From: Pollenia angustigena
Taxonomy: Eukaryota > Arthropoda > Insecta > Diptera > Polleniidae
Assembly (NCBI GenBank): GCA_930367215.1
Contig: OV884059.1
Location: 53,414,957-53,478,956 of the forward strand
Direction: 5' to 3'
DNA: 64,000 nucleotides
The number at the start of each line of letters is the position of its first letter. Positions within the stretch are counted from its first letter, which is position 1. A program made the translations under genes and the position numbers. Below the pieces are notes generated by a model, which was not told where the DNA came from, did not search any database, and saw nothing but the letters and a program-made list of their open reading frames with translations. This document shows positions 43,769 to 55,061 of the stretch, piece by piece.

Positions 43769-46715
43769 TATAAATTAAAAAATTAACGTTTAACATAAAT
43801 TTAAAGTCGCTTATACCAACTAAATAATTAATCTGATACATTTTTAACTTTTTTCTTTGATATACGTATGTATGTTGATAAAATTTTATTCTTAAAGATA
43901 TTATATCATTTGTTTATATTAACGAACTCGTAGTGTTTAATTAATACATATATCGTTAATTTGATATTCTACAATATAAGTTTAGTGAAGAATTTAATTC
44001 GATCTATGCTTATATTACATATATACCTTTAACCTGTTGATATAGTATACATTTAAACCTTATACATGTTGATGCAATAAAATTTCTATTTAAATAACCA
44101 TAGAATATGGTTTATTTAATGATTTGATAACATTTAGTAAAAGTTTATATATGGTATAAACTTGAAGTTGACTATACCATTAGAATTAAATATTATTGAG
44201 AAAAAAACTAAAATCATATAACAAAATCAATAAAGATGTTTTAAAAATGAGGATAACATAGGGTTTTTGAATGCTTGATAAGGAAAAACCTAAAATATAT
44301 GCGCATAATGTATTATTATAACCACTTTATATTTTTTTTCTAGTTTAATAATAAACCATAAACCCATTCCATAACAACCCATAGAATATTATACAATAGC
44401 AACTATTTATATAATTAAAAACCACAAAAAAAAATCCCAAACTATACTTATGTATATAGTTCACTTTTTATATTATATATTAAAAAATTAATGTAAACCA
44501 TAAACTTTAAGTCGCTTATGCCAACTATGTTTAATATATCGTATTTTATTTCTTCAAAAATTTAAATTATACAAACTGGATATTTATAATTATGTTTAAT
44601 TGATTATATATATATATGTATGTAATGCTGAATTGTTATTATTTGATGAAATTCTTATAACCCTTAATATTCATCCTTATAATCCCTATTTACAACATTT
44701 TAGAATATTCATTAATATAAAATAATATAAACATTTACAACATAAGTGCACATATGATTACACTTACATATATTTTTAAACGTTTCTTTAGGTTTTTTAT
44801 TCTTTTGTGTTAGTCCATAAAATTGTGCAAGCACTTATAAATGTTTGTCAACATCAACGAGCACAAACATACATACGTACTTAGCATACATATTTAAATG
44901 TACTTAATTTATTTTAAAATATTTTAGTCTTATATTTTGTGGGTGGTCAGTGACCACTGCTCACACTAAAGTATGTCCATAAACTATAAAATATACTTAA
45001 TCACTTTGTGTCATAATCCGAAAGAAATAGTAAATTCCTAGAATAAAACTATAAAAATAAGTGTCAAAAATAAAACCAATAAGTTAAGCACTTTAGTTTT
45101 TTCAATTTTTTAAATTTTTTCTATTTAATATTAATGTTGTTTGTTTATTCCACAATGTTGCATCTTTGTTTAACAATTTTATTTCAATGTATGAAATTAT
45201 CGAATATTGATTTTGTTTATACAACATTTTGTCTATGATGCATTTATGTTAAGCAACGATATTCAATGTATGGAATTAAGAATATATTTTGTTTATGTTA
45301 TATTTTCTATCAATCAATCAAATTAAATCAAGAAAGTTTTTAGTTTACTAACGGTACTCACAACTAGAAGTTGTCTTCTATTAATTAATTTTTTAAACAT
45401 ATCAACAACAAAAAAATTTAGTTAATATTTACAAATTTGAACATTATCATAATTTAAAAATAAAAAACATGTAAGTATACACAAACCAATAAATTCGTGG
45501 GTTATAGATTTAAGCAATTTATGAATTTATTTAAATAAAAATTAAAATCGAATATTATATTAAGTGAAATGTGAATCGCTAGTTTCAGAATATTTTAAAT
45601 AAGGATTGAAAAAGGATGTGAAGTGTTAATTTTTTATTTTTATAGTCTATCCCCCCGTATTTATAAATGATTATTTAATTTATTAAACGTTTATTTAGCC
45701 AAATTTTCATACATAATCTGTTTTATAAACCTTTATTAAATTTAAAAAAATTTTATAAATATAGACATATGAGCTCAGAGGATTTATATAAATTATTTTA
45801 TCGTTTAACAATCGGTATACTAAAGGTATGTTCAGACTAATGAAATATTTAATAAAAATATTTGTTCTGATATTATGCTTCAAACTGTGTGAAATAAAAA
45901 AATATTTTGTTTAATATTCGAACTAAGCTCAAATATGTAACAATTTTTGTTTGTTAAAACAGTTGTCAAATAGTGTCAAATAAAATAAATTAAATCATGT
46001 TTGCCATGCGTTCAGACTTAAACAAATATTTGTATCAAATAAATATTTAATTAAAGTTTTCAAAAATGAAAATATATTTCACAAATACTAAAAATGAGCG
46101 CATTAGCATTATTTGTTTTATACTGTGGAGTTGCATCTCTTATAGTGTTAGAACAGGAGAATACAAAAGAATAAACTGGAAGACAATGGTTAACGGGAAC
46201 ATAGCTAAAATTTGTGAAAAATTACAAACTTGGATACAAAACCCTAAAATATATATATTCGAAATCGCTTAATCAGTAAAAAAAAAACAAATTGTGGGGA
46301 AAATAGCAAAAAAAAAATGTTTTGTAATAATAGCGAAAATAAGCGAACAATTTTAACATTTCAAACAAGCCATAAAATTTATTAAAAATGCCTAAAATTA
46401 TAAGGAAAGCAAAAATTCTATAAAAATTATTATATTAGCGGAAATTCGTAAAAATTTGTTAATAACGATAGCAAAGTATAATAATTATAAAAATTTAATT
46501 ATAAAAATCTTTAAAACTGTAAAGAATCTGAAAACTTACAGGAAAAATTGCTTCTATCGTTAACATGGCTAAAATTATTTGTCGTTTTTACTCTTACAAT
46601 TTTTTATAATATCAAAAACTACTAAAATATTTGATTTTTTTTTTTTATGTTCACACTATATTCACATTGGATAAATATTTGTTTACCGGTAAATACTTTT
46701 ATTTGCTTAAAATTA
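43769..46715. other. AT-rich non-coding tail of unit B
   Basis: Matches 35696-39017 without the 322-bp MITE. A 68-codon frame at 46066-46272 (M-K-I-Y-F-T-N-T-K-N-E) is kept in both copies but differs at its end; I see no family and do not call it a gene. Confidence 0.7.
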
Positions 46716-46756
46716 GCTGGTATTTTATGTAACACTTAAAAATATTTTGTATTCAG

Positions 46757-46818
46757 ACTACGTTAATGAAATATTTGATGTTTGCTATCAAATATTTCAT
46801 CAGTCTGAACGTAGCTTA
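46757..46818. repeat. Hairpin just beyond the duplication
   Basis: ATGAAATATTTGAT and ATCAAATATTTCAT pair across a 7-nt loop, with outer CTACGTT/AACGTAG pairing. The same AGACTAATGAAATATT phrase occurs inside the duplicated units near 37808. The rest of 46819-47191 is AT-rich and empty. Confidence 0.6.
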
Positions 46819-47191
46819 AGAAAAAAGCTGTAATCTAAAATTAAGCTATGGCATACTTGATTTTAGAACTGTGTAATTGAAAGGAGAATAAAGTCTTGAA
46901 AAAAACTTTAAAATAAAAACTATAACCTTAAAACAATATAAAAATCTTAAAACAAGAAAAAAGTTTTGAATTAAAAATAATATTCTTAATTTTAGATTAT
47001 ATCAAGAGTGTAATTCTTATTTTAAAATTTTTAATTCTTAAAATAAATTTAATATTCTTAAACTAAGAAGAAAATTCCTGATTTTATATTATATTAAGAA
47101 TATAATTCTTACTTTAAGACTAACAGATCTTAAAATAAGTTTAATATATCTATATTAATCTGAATACGATTATTTCTTTTAGTATTTATAT

Positions 47192-47600
47192 TGTTACGAA
47201 AGTTAAATTATCTTAGAATTATTTATAGTTATAGTTATAAGTTATCTTGTAAGTTATAGTTTTATGTTACTTAAAATTGTCATGTATAATTTTCAACACA
47301 ACTGTTATTTTAAAAATAATTCCTATATAAATTTCCCAGTAATTTCTAGAAATGGTTATAGAACATAATAAATAGTTTTTTTCGGGAAGGTTCAGGAAAA
47401 ATCTAGAAATAATTATGAAATATAAAAAGGGGTGACTCATGTAAAATTAGTTTAGTCTGTTTTGAAAAACGGTTCTGTTCGTAACTAACAATTGTGAACA
47501 AAATAATTAATAAAGTTTGTTAAGTTGAATAAGTGTGTGTTTTTATTCGGATTTGCAATTAAAAGAACTCAAACGCGTTTATTAAAGGAAAAACGTAACA
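47192..47600 (+). repeat. 5' LTR of the gypsy element
   Basis: 409 bp, TG...CA ends with a 7-bp terminal inverted repeat. It contains AATAAAGTTTG near 47510, a plausible polyadenylation signal. Confidence 0.93.
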
Positions 47601-47676
47601 ATTGGTGTCAGAAGTGAAATTGCAATAAAAAAAAAAAATAAAATAAAATAATAAAAAAAAAACTATACAAACAACA

Positions 47677-49041
47677 ATGAAATTCGATGAGCTAAAAGTT
47701 GAACAGCTGAAGAAAGAGTTGGGCAAGTTGGATCTGCCTACTGCTGGAAATAAAGCTGAGCTGCAGAAAAGATTAATCGATGAATTTAAGCGACGCAATA
47801 TTGACATCGCAACTTATGAATTTGAAGAAAAAGAAGAAATAGAAGTTGCTACCCGTGCAGTAACAAGCAACATGGATCTTGGTACAATGTTTGCTGCTAT
47901 GATGGAGAAAATGGAAAAAATGTCGGCAGAAACTTCTAGAAAAATGGAAGAAAATTCTAGAAAAATGGAGGAAATGGTAAAAGAAAATTCGGCTGTAACC
48001 TCTAGAAAAATGGAAGAAAATTCAAAAGCTATCGTAGCAGAAAATTTTAAAAATATGGAGAAGATGGTAAAAGAAAATGCAAGCACCATCTTAGCCGAAA
48101 TTCAAGAAAATTCTAAAGTGACAAACGAGAAACTTCAGGCTACTAATGAAAAACTTGAGAAGCTTCAAGAGATTTCTACTGTTATAAACGAAAGAGTAGA
48201 CGATATGGAAATAGAATTGTCTGATGTAAAAACACAAGTCACTGATGTAAAAACTCAAGTCACTAATGTGAAAACACAAGTCACGGTTTTTGATGGAAAA
48301 CTTCATCATCTGGAAGAAAGAGTAAATAGTCTTCAGTGCCAAGAGGGAGTGGTGCGAGTTTTTCCAGAAGTCTCGAATAGAATAAGAGCTCCAAGTTTTG
48401 ACGGCAGCTCACCATTGAATGTGTTTAAGTTCCAGTTTGACACAGTTGCCAATAAAAATGCTTGGAACAATGAAGAAAAAGCCATAGAGCTGATTCTGGC
48501 TTTAAAAGGAACTGCGGCTGAAATTCTAGAAAGTGTACCAGTAAGTTGCAGAAATAATTATGATGACATTATGGCAGCACTGCAACGCAAGTATGGTGGT
48601 GAACATAGAAAAGAAATATTCAGAATGGAATTACGGGGTAGAGTACAAAAGCCAAACGAGACGCTACAGGATTTCGCATTAGAGATTGAGCGCTTGGTGC
48701 AGCTTACTTATCCAGGTGAAAGTCATCCATTGCTAGATTATTTTAAGACCGAGGCATTTGTAAACGGTATACGGGATGCTGATGTAAAACTAGCGGTATG
48801 TGCATCACAGAAGCCATCATTTGCAGAAACGGTATCATTTGCCCTAGCACAAGAAACCGCTAGAATAATTTCAAAACCGCATATATGCATGGTGCGCAAG
48901 CTCGATATAACAGCCGAAGACGAAGGAGATATTTTGAAGGAAATGAGAAGCATGAAGGAGGCAGTTTTGCAGGCTTTGGGAGAGAAGCAAAGTAAAATGC
49001 TATAACTGCGGTAAAACTGGCCATATTCAGCGAAACTGCAA
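47677..49041 (+). CDS. Gypsy gag with N-terminal SAP-like motif
   Basis: Structural protein of the LTR element. The main frame, 442 codons, ends at 49005. Residues about 3-41 fit a SAP motif ([10 protein letters not shown] ... [12 protein letters not shown]), a DNA-binding helix pair unusual at a gag N terminus. Then come a long coiled coil with repeated S-R-K-M-E-E-N and three exact D/N-V-K-T-Q-V-T heptads, and a capsid region from [14 protein letters not shown] to about residue 410. The zinc knuckle [14 protein letters not shown] (48998-49039) lies in the +1 frame just past the stop, so either a one-base change or a programmed shift in the AAGCAAAGTAAAATGC region separates it. The +1 frame closes at a TAA near 49132. 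Confidence 0.88.
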
Positions 49042-49153
49042 AGCACCAAGACGACGATCGAGATCTTCCTCGCCACCAGGAAACAACCAACGTGCTAGTC
49101 ACCAGGTGGCACAAGAGTCACCTTTAAACTAAAAATAGCTAGCACCGCGGGGC

Positions 49154-52100
49154 ATGGGATGTCTGCGAACAGCTACAGGCGAGTCTGCCACTGTCTATGG
49201 AAAAGTAAAAGCAAAATTAAGTATGGCCAATGCAATCGCCCATCACGTATTTATTGTGGCTGATATTGTAGACGAGGTAATCATTGGCGCAGATTTCATG
49301 ATTGAACATGGTATTCATTTGGATATGGGTCAGCAAATTATGTATTGGCGTGATGCGGAAATACCCCTTGAAGTTAGATACGAAACCAAGGCCCATGTAA
49401 GACAGCTAATCGCCCTTCAACGTGAAAAACTGCCACCCAAATCAGAAATCTTAGTATGGGCGCGAATGGAGGGAGATTGTGAGGACAACAGTTTATGGGT
49501 GGTAGAGCCAGCAGAAGTTAAAGGAGATATCGTAACATCGAATGCCCTCGTAAAACCCAGCAAGGGTCTAGTTCCTGTGAGAGTATTAAATTTATCCAGC
49601 AGTGAAAAAGTCCTTACGCAGAACTTCAAGATTGGACAATGTACTTCAACAGAGGCAGTAATTAATTGCGAGCAGCATCAAGGCGTAGCCAGGAGAATTA
49701 GCAAAGACCACGAGCCACTAGAGGAACATGTGCGAAAATGGACCGAAAAGCTAGCACCGCCTTGCAAAAATAAGGCCAAACAACTACTAAGAAAATATGC
49801 CTCTGCATTCGCTTTGAAAGGTCAAAACCAAGGTAGAACGTCAATCGTGAAACACGAAATCAACACAGGCGAAGCTAAGCCAATAAAACAGGCGCCAAGA
49901 AGCATTCCTCTAGCAAAGCGCAATGAAGTAAAAGAGCTAGTTAGCGAGATGGAAAAGAACGGAGTTATTAAACCATCGTCAAGTCCTTGGAGCTCACCAG
50001 TGGTTTTGGTGAAAAAGAAAGATGGGAGTACCAGATTCTGCGTAGATTACAGAAAACTGAATGACGTCACGAAAAAAGATAGTTATCCATTGCCTAGAAT
50101 TGATGATACCTTGGACACGTTAGCCGGAACGGAATGGTTTACTACATTGGATTTGCAGAGCGGTTATTGGCAAGTGGAAATTGCGGAAAATGATAAGGAG
50201 AAAACTGCGTTTAGCGCAAGTGATGGCTTATGGCAGTTTAATGTGATGCCATTTGGACTCTGCAATGCTCCGGCTACATTCGAGCGTTTAATGGAGCAGG
50301 TGTTAAAAGGTCTTCACCGAAAGACATGTTTGGTGTACCTTGACGACATTATTGTAATGGGGAAAACATTTGATGAACACCTGAAAAACCTAGAAGAGGT
50401 GATGAAACGTATATCAATGGCAGGACTAAAACTAAATGCTAAGAAATGCTCACTGTTCCAGAAGGAAGTAAAATACCTGGGACATCGTGTAATCTCCAAA
50501 GGCATCTCAACGGACGACGATAAAATAAAAGCTGTAATGGATTGGCCACGCCCGAAAAATATTCATGAATTACGCAGTTTTCTAGGCCTATGTACATACT
50601 ACAGGCGCTTTGTGCCAAACTTTGCAAATATTGCTGCAAGTTTACACGAATTGACTAAAAAGGCGCAAAAATACATCTGGAGTGAAGCACAGGAAACAGC
50701 ATTTCAGAAACTAAAGGAATTGTTGTGCTCAGCACCAATTTTGGCTTACCCCATTACTGGAGAGAAATTTGTGCTTGATACCGATGCGAGCGGATACGGA
50801 ATTGGAGGTGTGCTTTCCCAAGTGGTCGATGGCGTAGAGCGAGTCGTGGGCTATTACAGCCGAATACTTTCGAAGCCTGAGAGAAATTACTGCGTGACGC
50901 GAAGAGAGCTTCTGGCAGTTCTAGAGTGCGTAAAACATTTCCACAAGTATTTGTATGGTCAACATTTTGAGTTAAGAACAGACCATTCTGCACTAAGGTG
51001 GTTGCTGCAATTCAAGAATCCGGAAGGTCAGATAGCTCGCTGGATTGAGCGCCTACAAAGTTATGATTTTACCATTGAGCACAGAAAAGGTGGAAAACAT
51101 GGCAATGCGGATGCTCTATCAAGACGACCCTGCAAACTGGAATGCAAGCATTGTGTAAAGGCTGAAGGAAAGGAATACAACTGTGAAGTTCGCCTACTGC
51201 AGATAGAGTCCAACGAAGACTGGTCAATGGCACAGAAAACTGACCCTATATTAGAGAAAGTTATGATGGCCAAAGAAGAAGGCAGAAGGCCGAATCGAAA
51301 CGAAATATCATCTGAAAGTCCCCTAACAAAAGCCTACTGGGCCCTATGGAACAGCCTACAGTTGATAAATGGCTGCCTGTACCGAGCATGGGAAAGTGCC
51401 GATGGAAAATCAGTTCGTAACCTCATTGTAGTGCCATCGTCAAAAGTACATGAAGTTTTAAATGAATTCCATAATGGTCCAAGTGGTGGCCATCTTGGCG
51501 TAACAAAAACACTAGAAAAATTAAAACAACGTTTCTACTGGGTTGGGTGCCAACAAGCTGTGGCCGATTGGATATCAAATTGCACCCAATGCATTGCCGC
51601 CAAAGGACCAACAAGGAGAAGTCGGGGACCGCTTCAACAGTACAATTCGGGTGCCCCATTCGAGCGAATCGCAATGGATATAGCCGGACCTTTTCCTGTG
51701 AGTGATGCCGGCAACCGTTATGTGTTAGTTGTTATCGATTACTTTAGTAAATGGCCAGAGGTGTATGCCATCCCAAATCAAGAAGCCAAAACCGTTGTGG
51801 ACGTATTTTTGAATAACTGGGTGTGCCGCTACGGAGTTCAAATAGAATTACACTCTGACCAAGGCAGAAATTTTGAATCTGCTGTGTTCAAAAAAATGTG
51901 CGAATTGTACGGAATAAGGAAAACTAGAACAACTCCTTTGCATCCACAATCCGATGGCATGGTTGAAAGATTTAACCGCACATTAGAGGAACACTTGCGT
52001 AAAGTAGTAAGCACTCATCAGAAGGACTGGGATGAACACATTCCAAAGTTTCTGTTGGCATATAGATCAGCTGTTCATAATTCCACCTCTCGTACACCTG

Positions 52101-52540
52101 CCAAAATTGTCTTTGGAACGGAGCTCAGACTACCTGGAGATCTAGAATTTGGTGTTAAGCCTGGACCAACAGATGGCAGCAATGAAGGCTCTACCTCACA
52201 GGAACAAGATGACCTTAATGAACTTCATGAGTTCGTGCGAAGTCGGATTAAGCTGTCCAGTGACAAGATGAAAGCCAGATACGATCGAGCGGCAAATTCG
52301 GAAGGTTTCAAAGAGGGCCAGTTGGTTTTACTTTTTAATCCGCAACGAAAGAAAGGACTATCTCCAAAGCTGCAGACTCATTGGGATGGCCCATATAAAG
52401 TAATAAAGAAATTGAATGACGTGGTGTATCGGATCCAGAAATATAAGAGCCCAAGATCAAAAATGAAAGTGGTACATCTAGAACGACTAGCCCATTATGG
52501 AAAAGGAGAATCTAAGCCTATTCGGGACGAACAGGCTTAA
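49154..52540 (+). CDS. Gypsy pol: partial protease, RT, RNase H, integrase
   Basis: 1128 codons, uninterrupted. It opens with only the C-terminal half of the aspartic protease (flap I-I-G-A-D-F-M at 43-49). No D-T/S-G motif exists in any frame between 49005 and 49160, so the active-site half is deleted. RT: F-C-V-D-Y-R-K-L-N, P-F-G-L-C-N-A-P-A-T-F, catalytic Y395-L-D-D. RNase H: D-T-D-A-S-G, T-R-R-E-L-L-A, R-T-D-H-S-A. Integrase: H-x-H/C-x2-C zinc region (G-H-L-G-V-T-K-T, C-T-Q-C), then D842, D902 and E938 with 35 residues between the last two. The C-terminal part has W-D-G-P-Y-K-V and ends L-E-R-L-A-H-Y-G. RT, RNase H and integrase look functional by motif. The ATG is the first in frame; natively the frame would continue upstream into the protease. 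Confidence 0.95.
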   Translation: MGCLRTATGESATVYGKVKAKLSMANAIAHHVFIVADIVDEVIIGADFMIEHGIHLDMGQQIMYWRDAEIPLEVRYETKAHVRQLIALQREKLPPKSEILVWARMEGDCEDNSLWVVEPAEVKGDIVTSNALVKPSKGLVPVRVLNLSSSEKVLTQNFKIGQCTSTEAVINCEQHQGVARRISKDHEPLEEHVRKWTEKLAPPCKNKAKQLLRKYASAFALKGQNQGRTSIVKHEINTGEAKPIKQAPRSIPLAKRNEVKELVSEMEKNGVIKPSSSPWSSPVVLVKKKDGSTRFCVDYRKLNDVTKKDSYPLPRIDDTLDTLAGTEWFTTLDLQSGYWQVEIAENDKEKTAFSASDGLWQFNVMPFGLCNAPATFERLMEQVLKGLHRKTCLVYLDDIIVMGKTFDEHLKNLEEVMKRISMAGLKLNAKKCSLFQKEVKYLGHRVISKGISTDDDKIKAVMDWPRPKNIHELRSFLGLCTYYRRFVPNFANIAASLHELTKKAQKYIWSEAQETAFQKLKELLCSAPILAYPITGEKFVLDTDASGYGIGGVLSQVVDGVERVVGYYSRILSKPERNYCVTRRELLAVLECVKHFHKYLYGQHFELRTDHSALRWLLQFKNPEGQIARWIERLQSYDFTIEHRKGGKHGNADALSRRPCKLECKHCVKAEGKEYNCEVRLLQIESNEDWSMAQKTDPILEKVMMAKEEGRRPNRNEISSESPLTKAYWALWNSLQLINGCLYRAWESADGKSVRNLIVVPSSKVHEVLNEFHNGPSGGHLGVTKTLEKLKQRFYWVGCQQAVADWISNCTQCIAAKGPTRRSRGPLQQYNSGAPFERIAMDIAGPFPVSDAGNRYVLVVIDYFSKWPEVYAIPNQEAKTVVDVFLNNWVCRYGVQIELHSDQGRNFESAVFKKMCELYGIRKTRTTPLHPQSDGMVERFNRTLEEHLRKVVSTHQKDWDEHIPKFLLAYRSAVHNSTSRTPAKIVFGTELRLPGDLEFGVKPGPTDGSNEGSTSQEQDDLNELHEFVRSRIKLSSDKMKARYDRAANSEGFKEGQLVLLFNPQRKKGLSPKLQTHWDGPYKVIKKLNDVVYRIQKYKSPRSKMKVVHLERLAHYGKGESKPIRDEQA

Positions 52541-52551
52541 GTGGAGGGCAG

Positions 52552-52959
52552 TGTTACGAAAGTTAAATTATCTTAGAATTATTTATAGTTATAGTTATAA
52601 GTTATCTTGTAAGTTATAGTTTTATGTTACTTAAAATTGTCATGTATAATTTTCAACACAACTGTTATTTTAAAAATAATTCCTATATAAATTTCCCAGT
52701 AATTTCTAGAAATGGTTATAGAACATAATAAATAGTTTTTACGGGAAGGTTCAGGAAAAATCTAGAAATAATTATGAAATATAAAAAGGGGTGACTCATG
52801 TAAAATTAGTTTAGTCTGTTTTGAAAAACGGTTCTGTTCGTAACTAACAATTGTGAACAAAATAATTAATAAAGTTTGTTAAGTTGAATAAGTGTGTGTT
52901 TTTATTCGGATTTGCAATTAAAAGAACTCAAACGCGTTTATTAAAGGAAAAACGTAACA
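52552..52959 (+). repeat. 3' LTR of the gypsy element
   Basis: 408 bp, nearly identical to the 5' LTR. ACGGGAAGG replaces TTCGGGAAGG. Confidence 0.93.
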
Positions 52960-53193
52960 ATATTATCTTAAACGTGTGTATATAGTTTAGTGAAAAGTAT
53001 TAACAATAATTAAAAAAAAATCAAAATTTTAATTGAGAACAATGGAAAGTTCTGCAATAGTTGATGTTAATGAAAGCGCAGCAGATAATTAAATGAATGT
53101 AATAATTTAAGAAAGGTTTACAATCAATGAAAACAGATTGCATAAAATAAAACAATTGAAAGCGAAACGTACTTTGAATTATAAACTTATTAA

Positions 53194-53329
53194 AAGGAAA
53201 TCTATGATATTCCATTAAAATATTCGAATGGTTATAATCTTTTAAATGCTACCAAGAACCAGAACGATGAAGATTTAAAAACTATTGAAGGAAATCAATA
53301 TAGAATCTGTTTTTTTAAATATTTAAAGG
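53194..53329 (+). pseudogene. Exon 1 of spliced virus-like gene (unknown)
   Basis: Open frame E-I-Y-D-I-P-L-K-Y-S-N-G-Y-N-L-L-N-A-T-K, ending at a GT donor (53330) in phase 1. The upstream boundary is an AAAAG acceptor-like site or an unknown earlier part. The G-Y-N-L-L-N-A-T-K stretch faintly recalls KilA-N or BRO-type viral DNA-binding domains (G-Y-x-N-A-T-K), but one short motif is not proof. Composition is AT-rich like the flanks. Plus strand, in line with the exons that follow. Confidence 0.45.
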
Positions 53330-53383
53330 GTATTTTATATTATATATAATATAATATTTTTTTAATATTGAGTTATATTCAAG

Positions 53384-53502
53384 CTAAACAAGCGACTTAT
53401 AAAAGCTTAAAGGTTATGCAAAGAGAGGACATGCAGGAAGCTATATCTCCATTAGGATATATATGGAGTTTCGCGAAAAGTTATTCGCTTGGAAAAAAGC
53501 AG
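53384..53502 (+). pseudogene. Exon 2 of spliced virus-like gene
   Basis: The intron 53330-53383 (54 bp, GT...AG) keeps the frame from exon 1. The exon reads K-Q-A-T-Y-K-S-L-K-V-M-Q-R-E-D-M and S-P-L-G-Y-I-W-S-F-A-K-S-Y-S, ending in phase 0 before GTAAAAATTC. The next acceptor is TTTTGAAATAG at 53578 and a third exon opens M-M-K-L-Y-Q-Y-N-R-K-W until the TA microsatellite into which the third LTR element inserted (53643). Phase agreement across both introns supports true splicing. Product unknown. Confidence 0.45.
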
Positions 53503-53616
53503 GTAAAAATTCTTGTTTTTGATATAAATTTAAACATAAAAAATGACTAATTTTTTTTTTTATATAATTTTGAAATAGATGATGAAACTCTATCAATATA
53601 ATCGAAAGTGGAGGAC

Positions 53617-53648
<32 letters not shown>

Positions 53649-53843
53649 ATTCTTATCGGTTTCAGGGTATATCAATTAAAACACTTTGTTTTAAGTATAA
53701 TATAAAAGGGTTTTATTACTATTAAATGGTATATAAAGAAGGGTACTGATCAATATAAATCTCAAACTTAGAATGACTTTTATGTTAATTTCTTATTTGA
53801 CAGCTGATGGCAATACAAAGCTGCTATCAATTTAAGACGGCGT

Positions 53844-55061
53844 TTAATTGTCTTTGGTATTGCCAACATCTCCCCTAGTTTTAGTTATATAATATGGTGC
53901 CCAAAAGGGAGGTTTTCGGCTTCTACTTGATCTCCGTATTTCCACATCGGAGTTGGTGTGGGTTGCAGTATTCGATGTTGGTGGAGCAATTGGATACACA
54001 GCTGGATGTGTCATTCGAAATTCTTGTTGAATATTATTTCGCTCCGCGGATTCATTGTTTAAAGGAGGGTCATCTTGTAAAATAGCTTTATGCTCTGAAG
54101 AAGACTGATCAGTGATACATACCGGTTGTGGATCTATAGGCGATTCATCTTGATTAAGTTGTTGTTGTAAGTCATGTTGACTGGTTTCCATTCTCTCCTG
54201 TTCATTATTATTATTGTTTATTATTGCTGATGGGTTAAAAGATATTGGTTGTAAGTCAAAGCAATCCAGTATTGATGTTAATGATGAAGTGCTGAAAGCA
54301 ATGTTGTTTGAGAACTCTGGTCGAATTTGATTTGCATGACATCTTACATTTCTGAAGTTAGGAATATTTGTAATTTTTACCTCGTACATAACATTACCAA
54401 GTTTCTTTATAATAATTCCTGAACCCCATTTCATTTTATTTAGTTTGTATAATTTTACTAAAACTTTTGCTCCGATGTTGTACGTTCTTTGTTTGGCTCC
54501 ATGTTGATTATTGAATTGATTTTCCATTGTTGTATTACGAATAGGAACATCTATTGGTGGTTTTTTAATTAAGTCTAAATTTATCCTTATTTTTCTCCCC
54601 ACGAACAATTCAGATGGTGTTTTACCCGTTGTTTTGTTTGGCGAAGACCTGTAACACTGAAGAAATGTGTACAAATTTTCTTTTGCTGTTCCGGATCCCT
54701 CTAACTTTTTTAGTGCACGTTTCATGGTATCCACGAACCTTTCCGCTTGTCCGTTGGATTGGGGTTGATACGGTGCTGTGAAAATGTGTTGAATGCCATT
54801 TAGTAAACAAAAGTTGGAAAAACTCTGGCTGGAAAATTGAGTTCCATTATCACTCACGATTAATTCTGGATTACCAAAAGCTGTTGTAAAATCATGTAGA
54901 CTCTCAATTATAGTTGAAGATGAAATTGATTTTATCTGGTAAATTTGAGGCCATTTTGAGTAGGAATCCAGAAATTGTTGGCGTAACTCCATTGCTGTTA
55001 GTGATTTATTGAGATTTACGTTGAAACATGATGTATATGAATCGACAGCTTTATTCCACAA
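53844..55061 (-). pseudogene. Partial integrase of the third LTR element
   Basis: After a short pol leader (W-N-K-A-V-D-S-Y-T-S-C) the sequence jumps to S-Y-S-K-W-P-Q-I-Y, the middle of the integrase core. RT, RNase H, the integrase zinc finger and the first catalytic Asp are missing. The second Asp (V-S-D-N-G-T-Q-F) and the Glu (S-N-G-Q-A-E-R-F) remain. The C-terminal part has a Q/N/S-rich tail ending G-D-V-G-N-T-K-D-N. Open for 405 codons in spite of the deletion, which implies the deletion is recent or that the short product is tolerated. Confidence 0.88.

Larger units (their letters stand above)
39031..46715. repeat. Segmental duplication, unit B
   Basis: Direct copy of 27567-39017, ending at the same AAAATTA. 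It lacks the three insertions of A and has two fewer minisatellite units, plus small indels (for example ATGTAT missing near 44192, and a 36-bp loss near 44716). Confidence 0.95.
47192..52959 (+). mobile_element. Ty3/gypsy LTR retrotransposon, young, protease-deleted
   Basis: LTRs 47192-47600 and 52552-52959 (TGTTACG ... CGTAACA) differ by one substitution and a 1-bp indel near 47380. ATAT flanks both ends (47188-47191 and 52960-52963). Purine tract GTGGAGGGCAG precedes the 3' LTR. A primer-binding-like TGGTGTCAGAAGTG follows the 5' LTR; its tRNA is not assigned. Gag and pol are long open frames; the protease active site is missing. Confidence 0.95.

Noticed and set aside
38369..46272. Small frames M-K-I-Y-F-T-N-T-K-N at 38369-38584 and 46066-46272
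   Set aside because: Their presence in both copies is explained by the duplication; the C termini differ by small changes and no domain is visible.
47601..47620. Assigning a tRNA to the primer site TGGTGTCAGAAGTG
   Set aside because: I could not match it to a fly tRNA 3' end with confidence.
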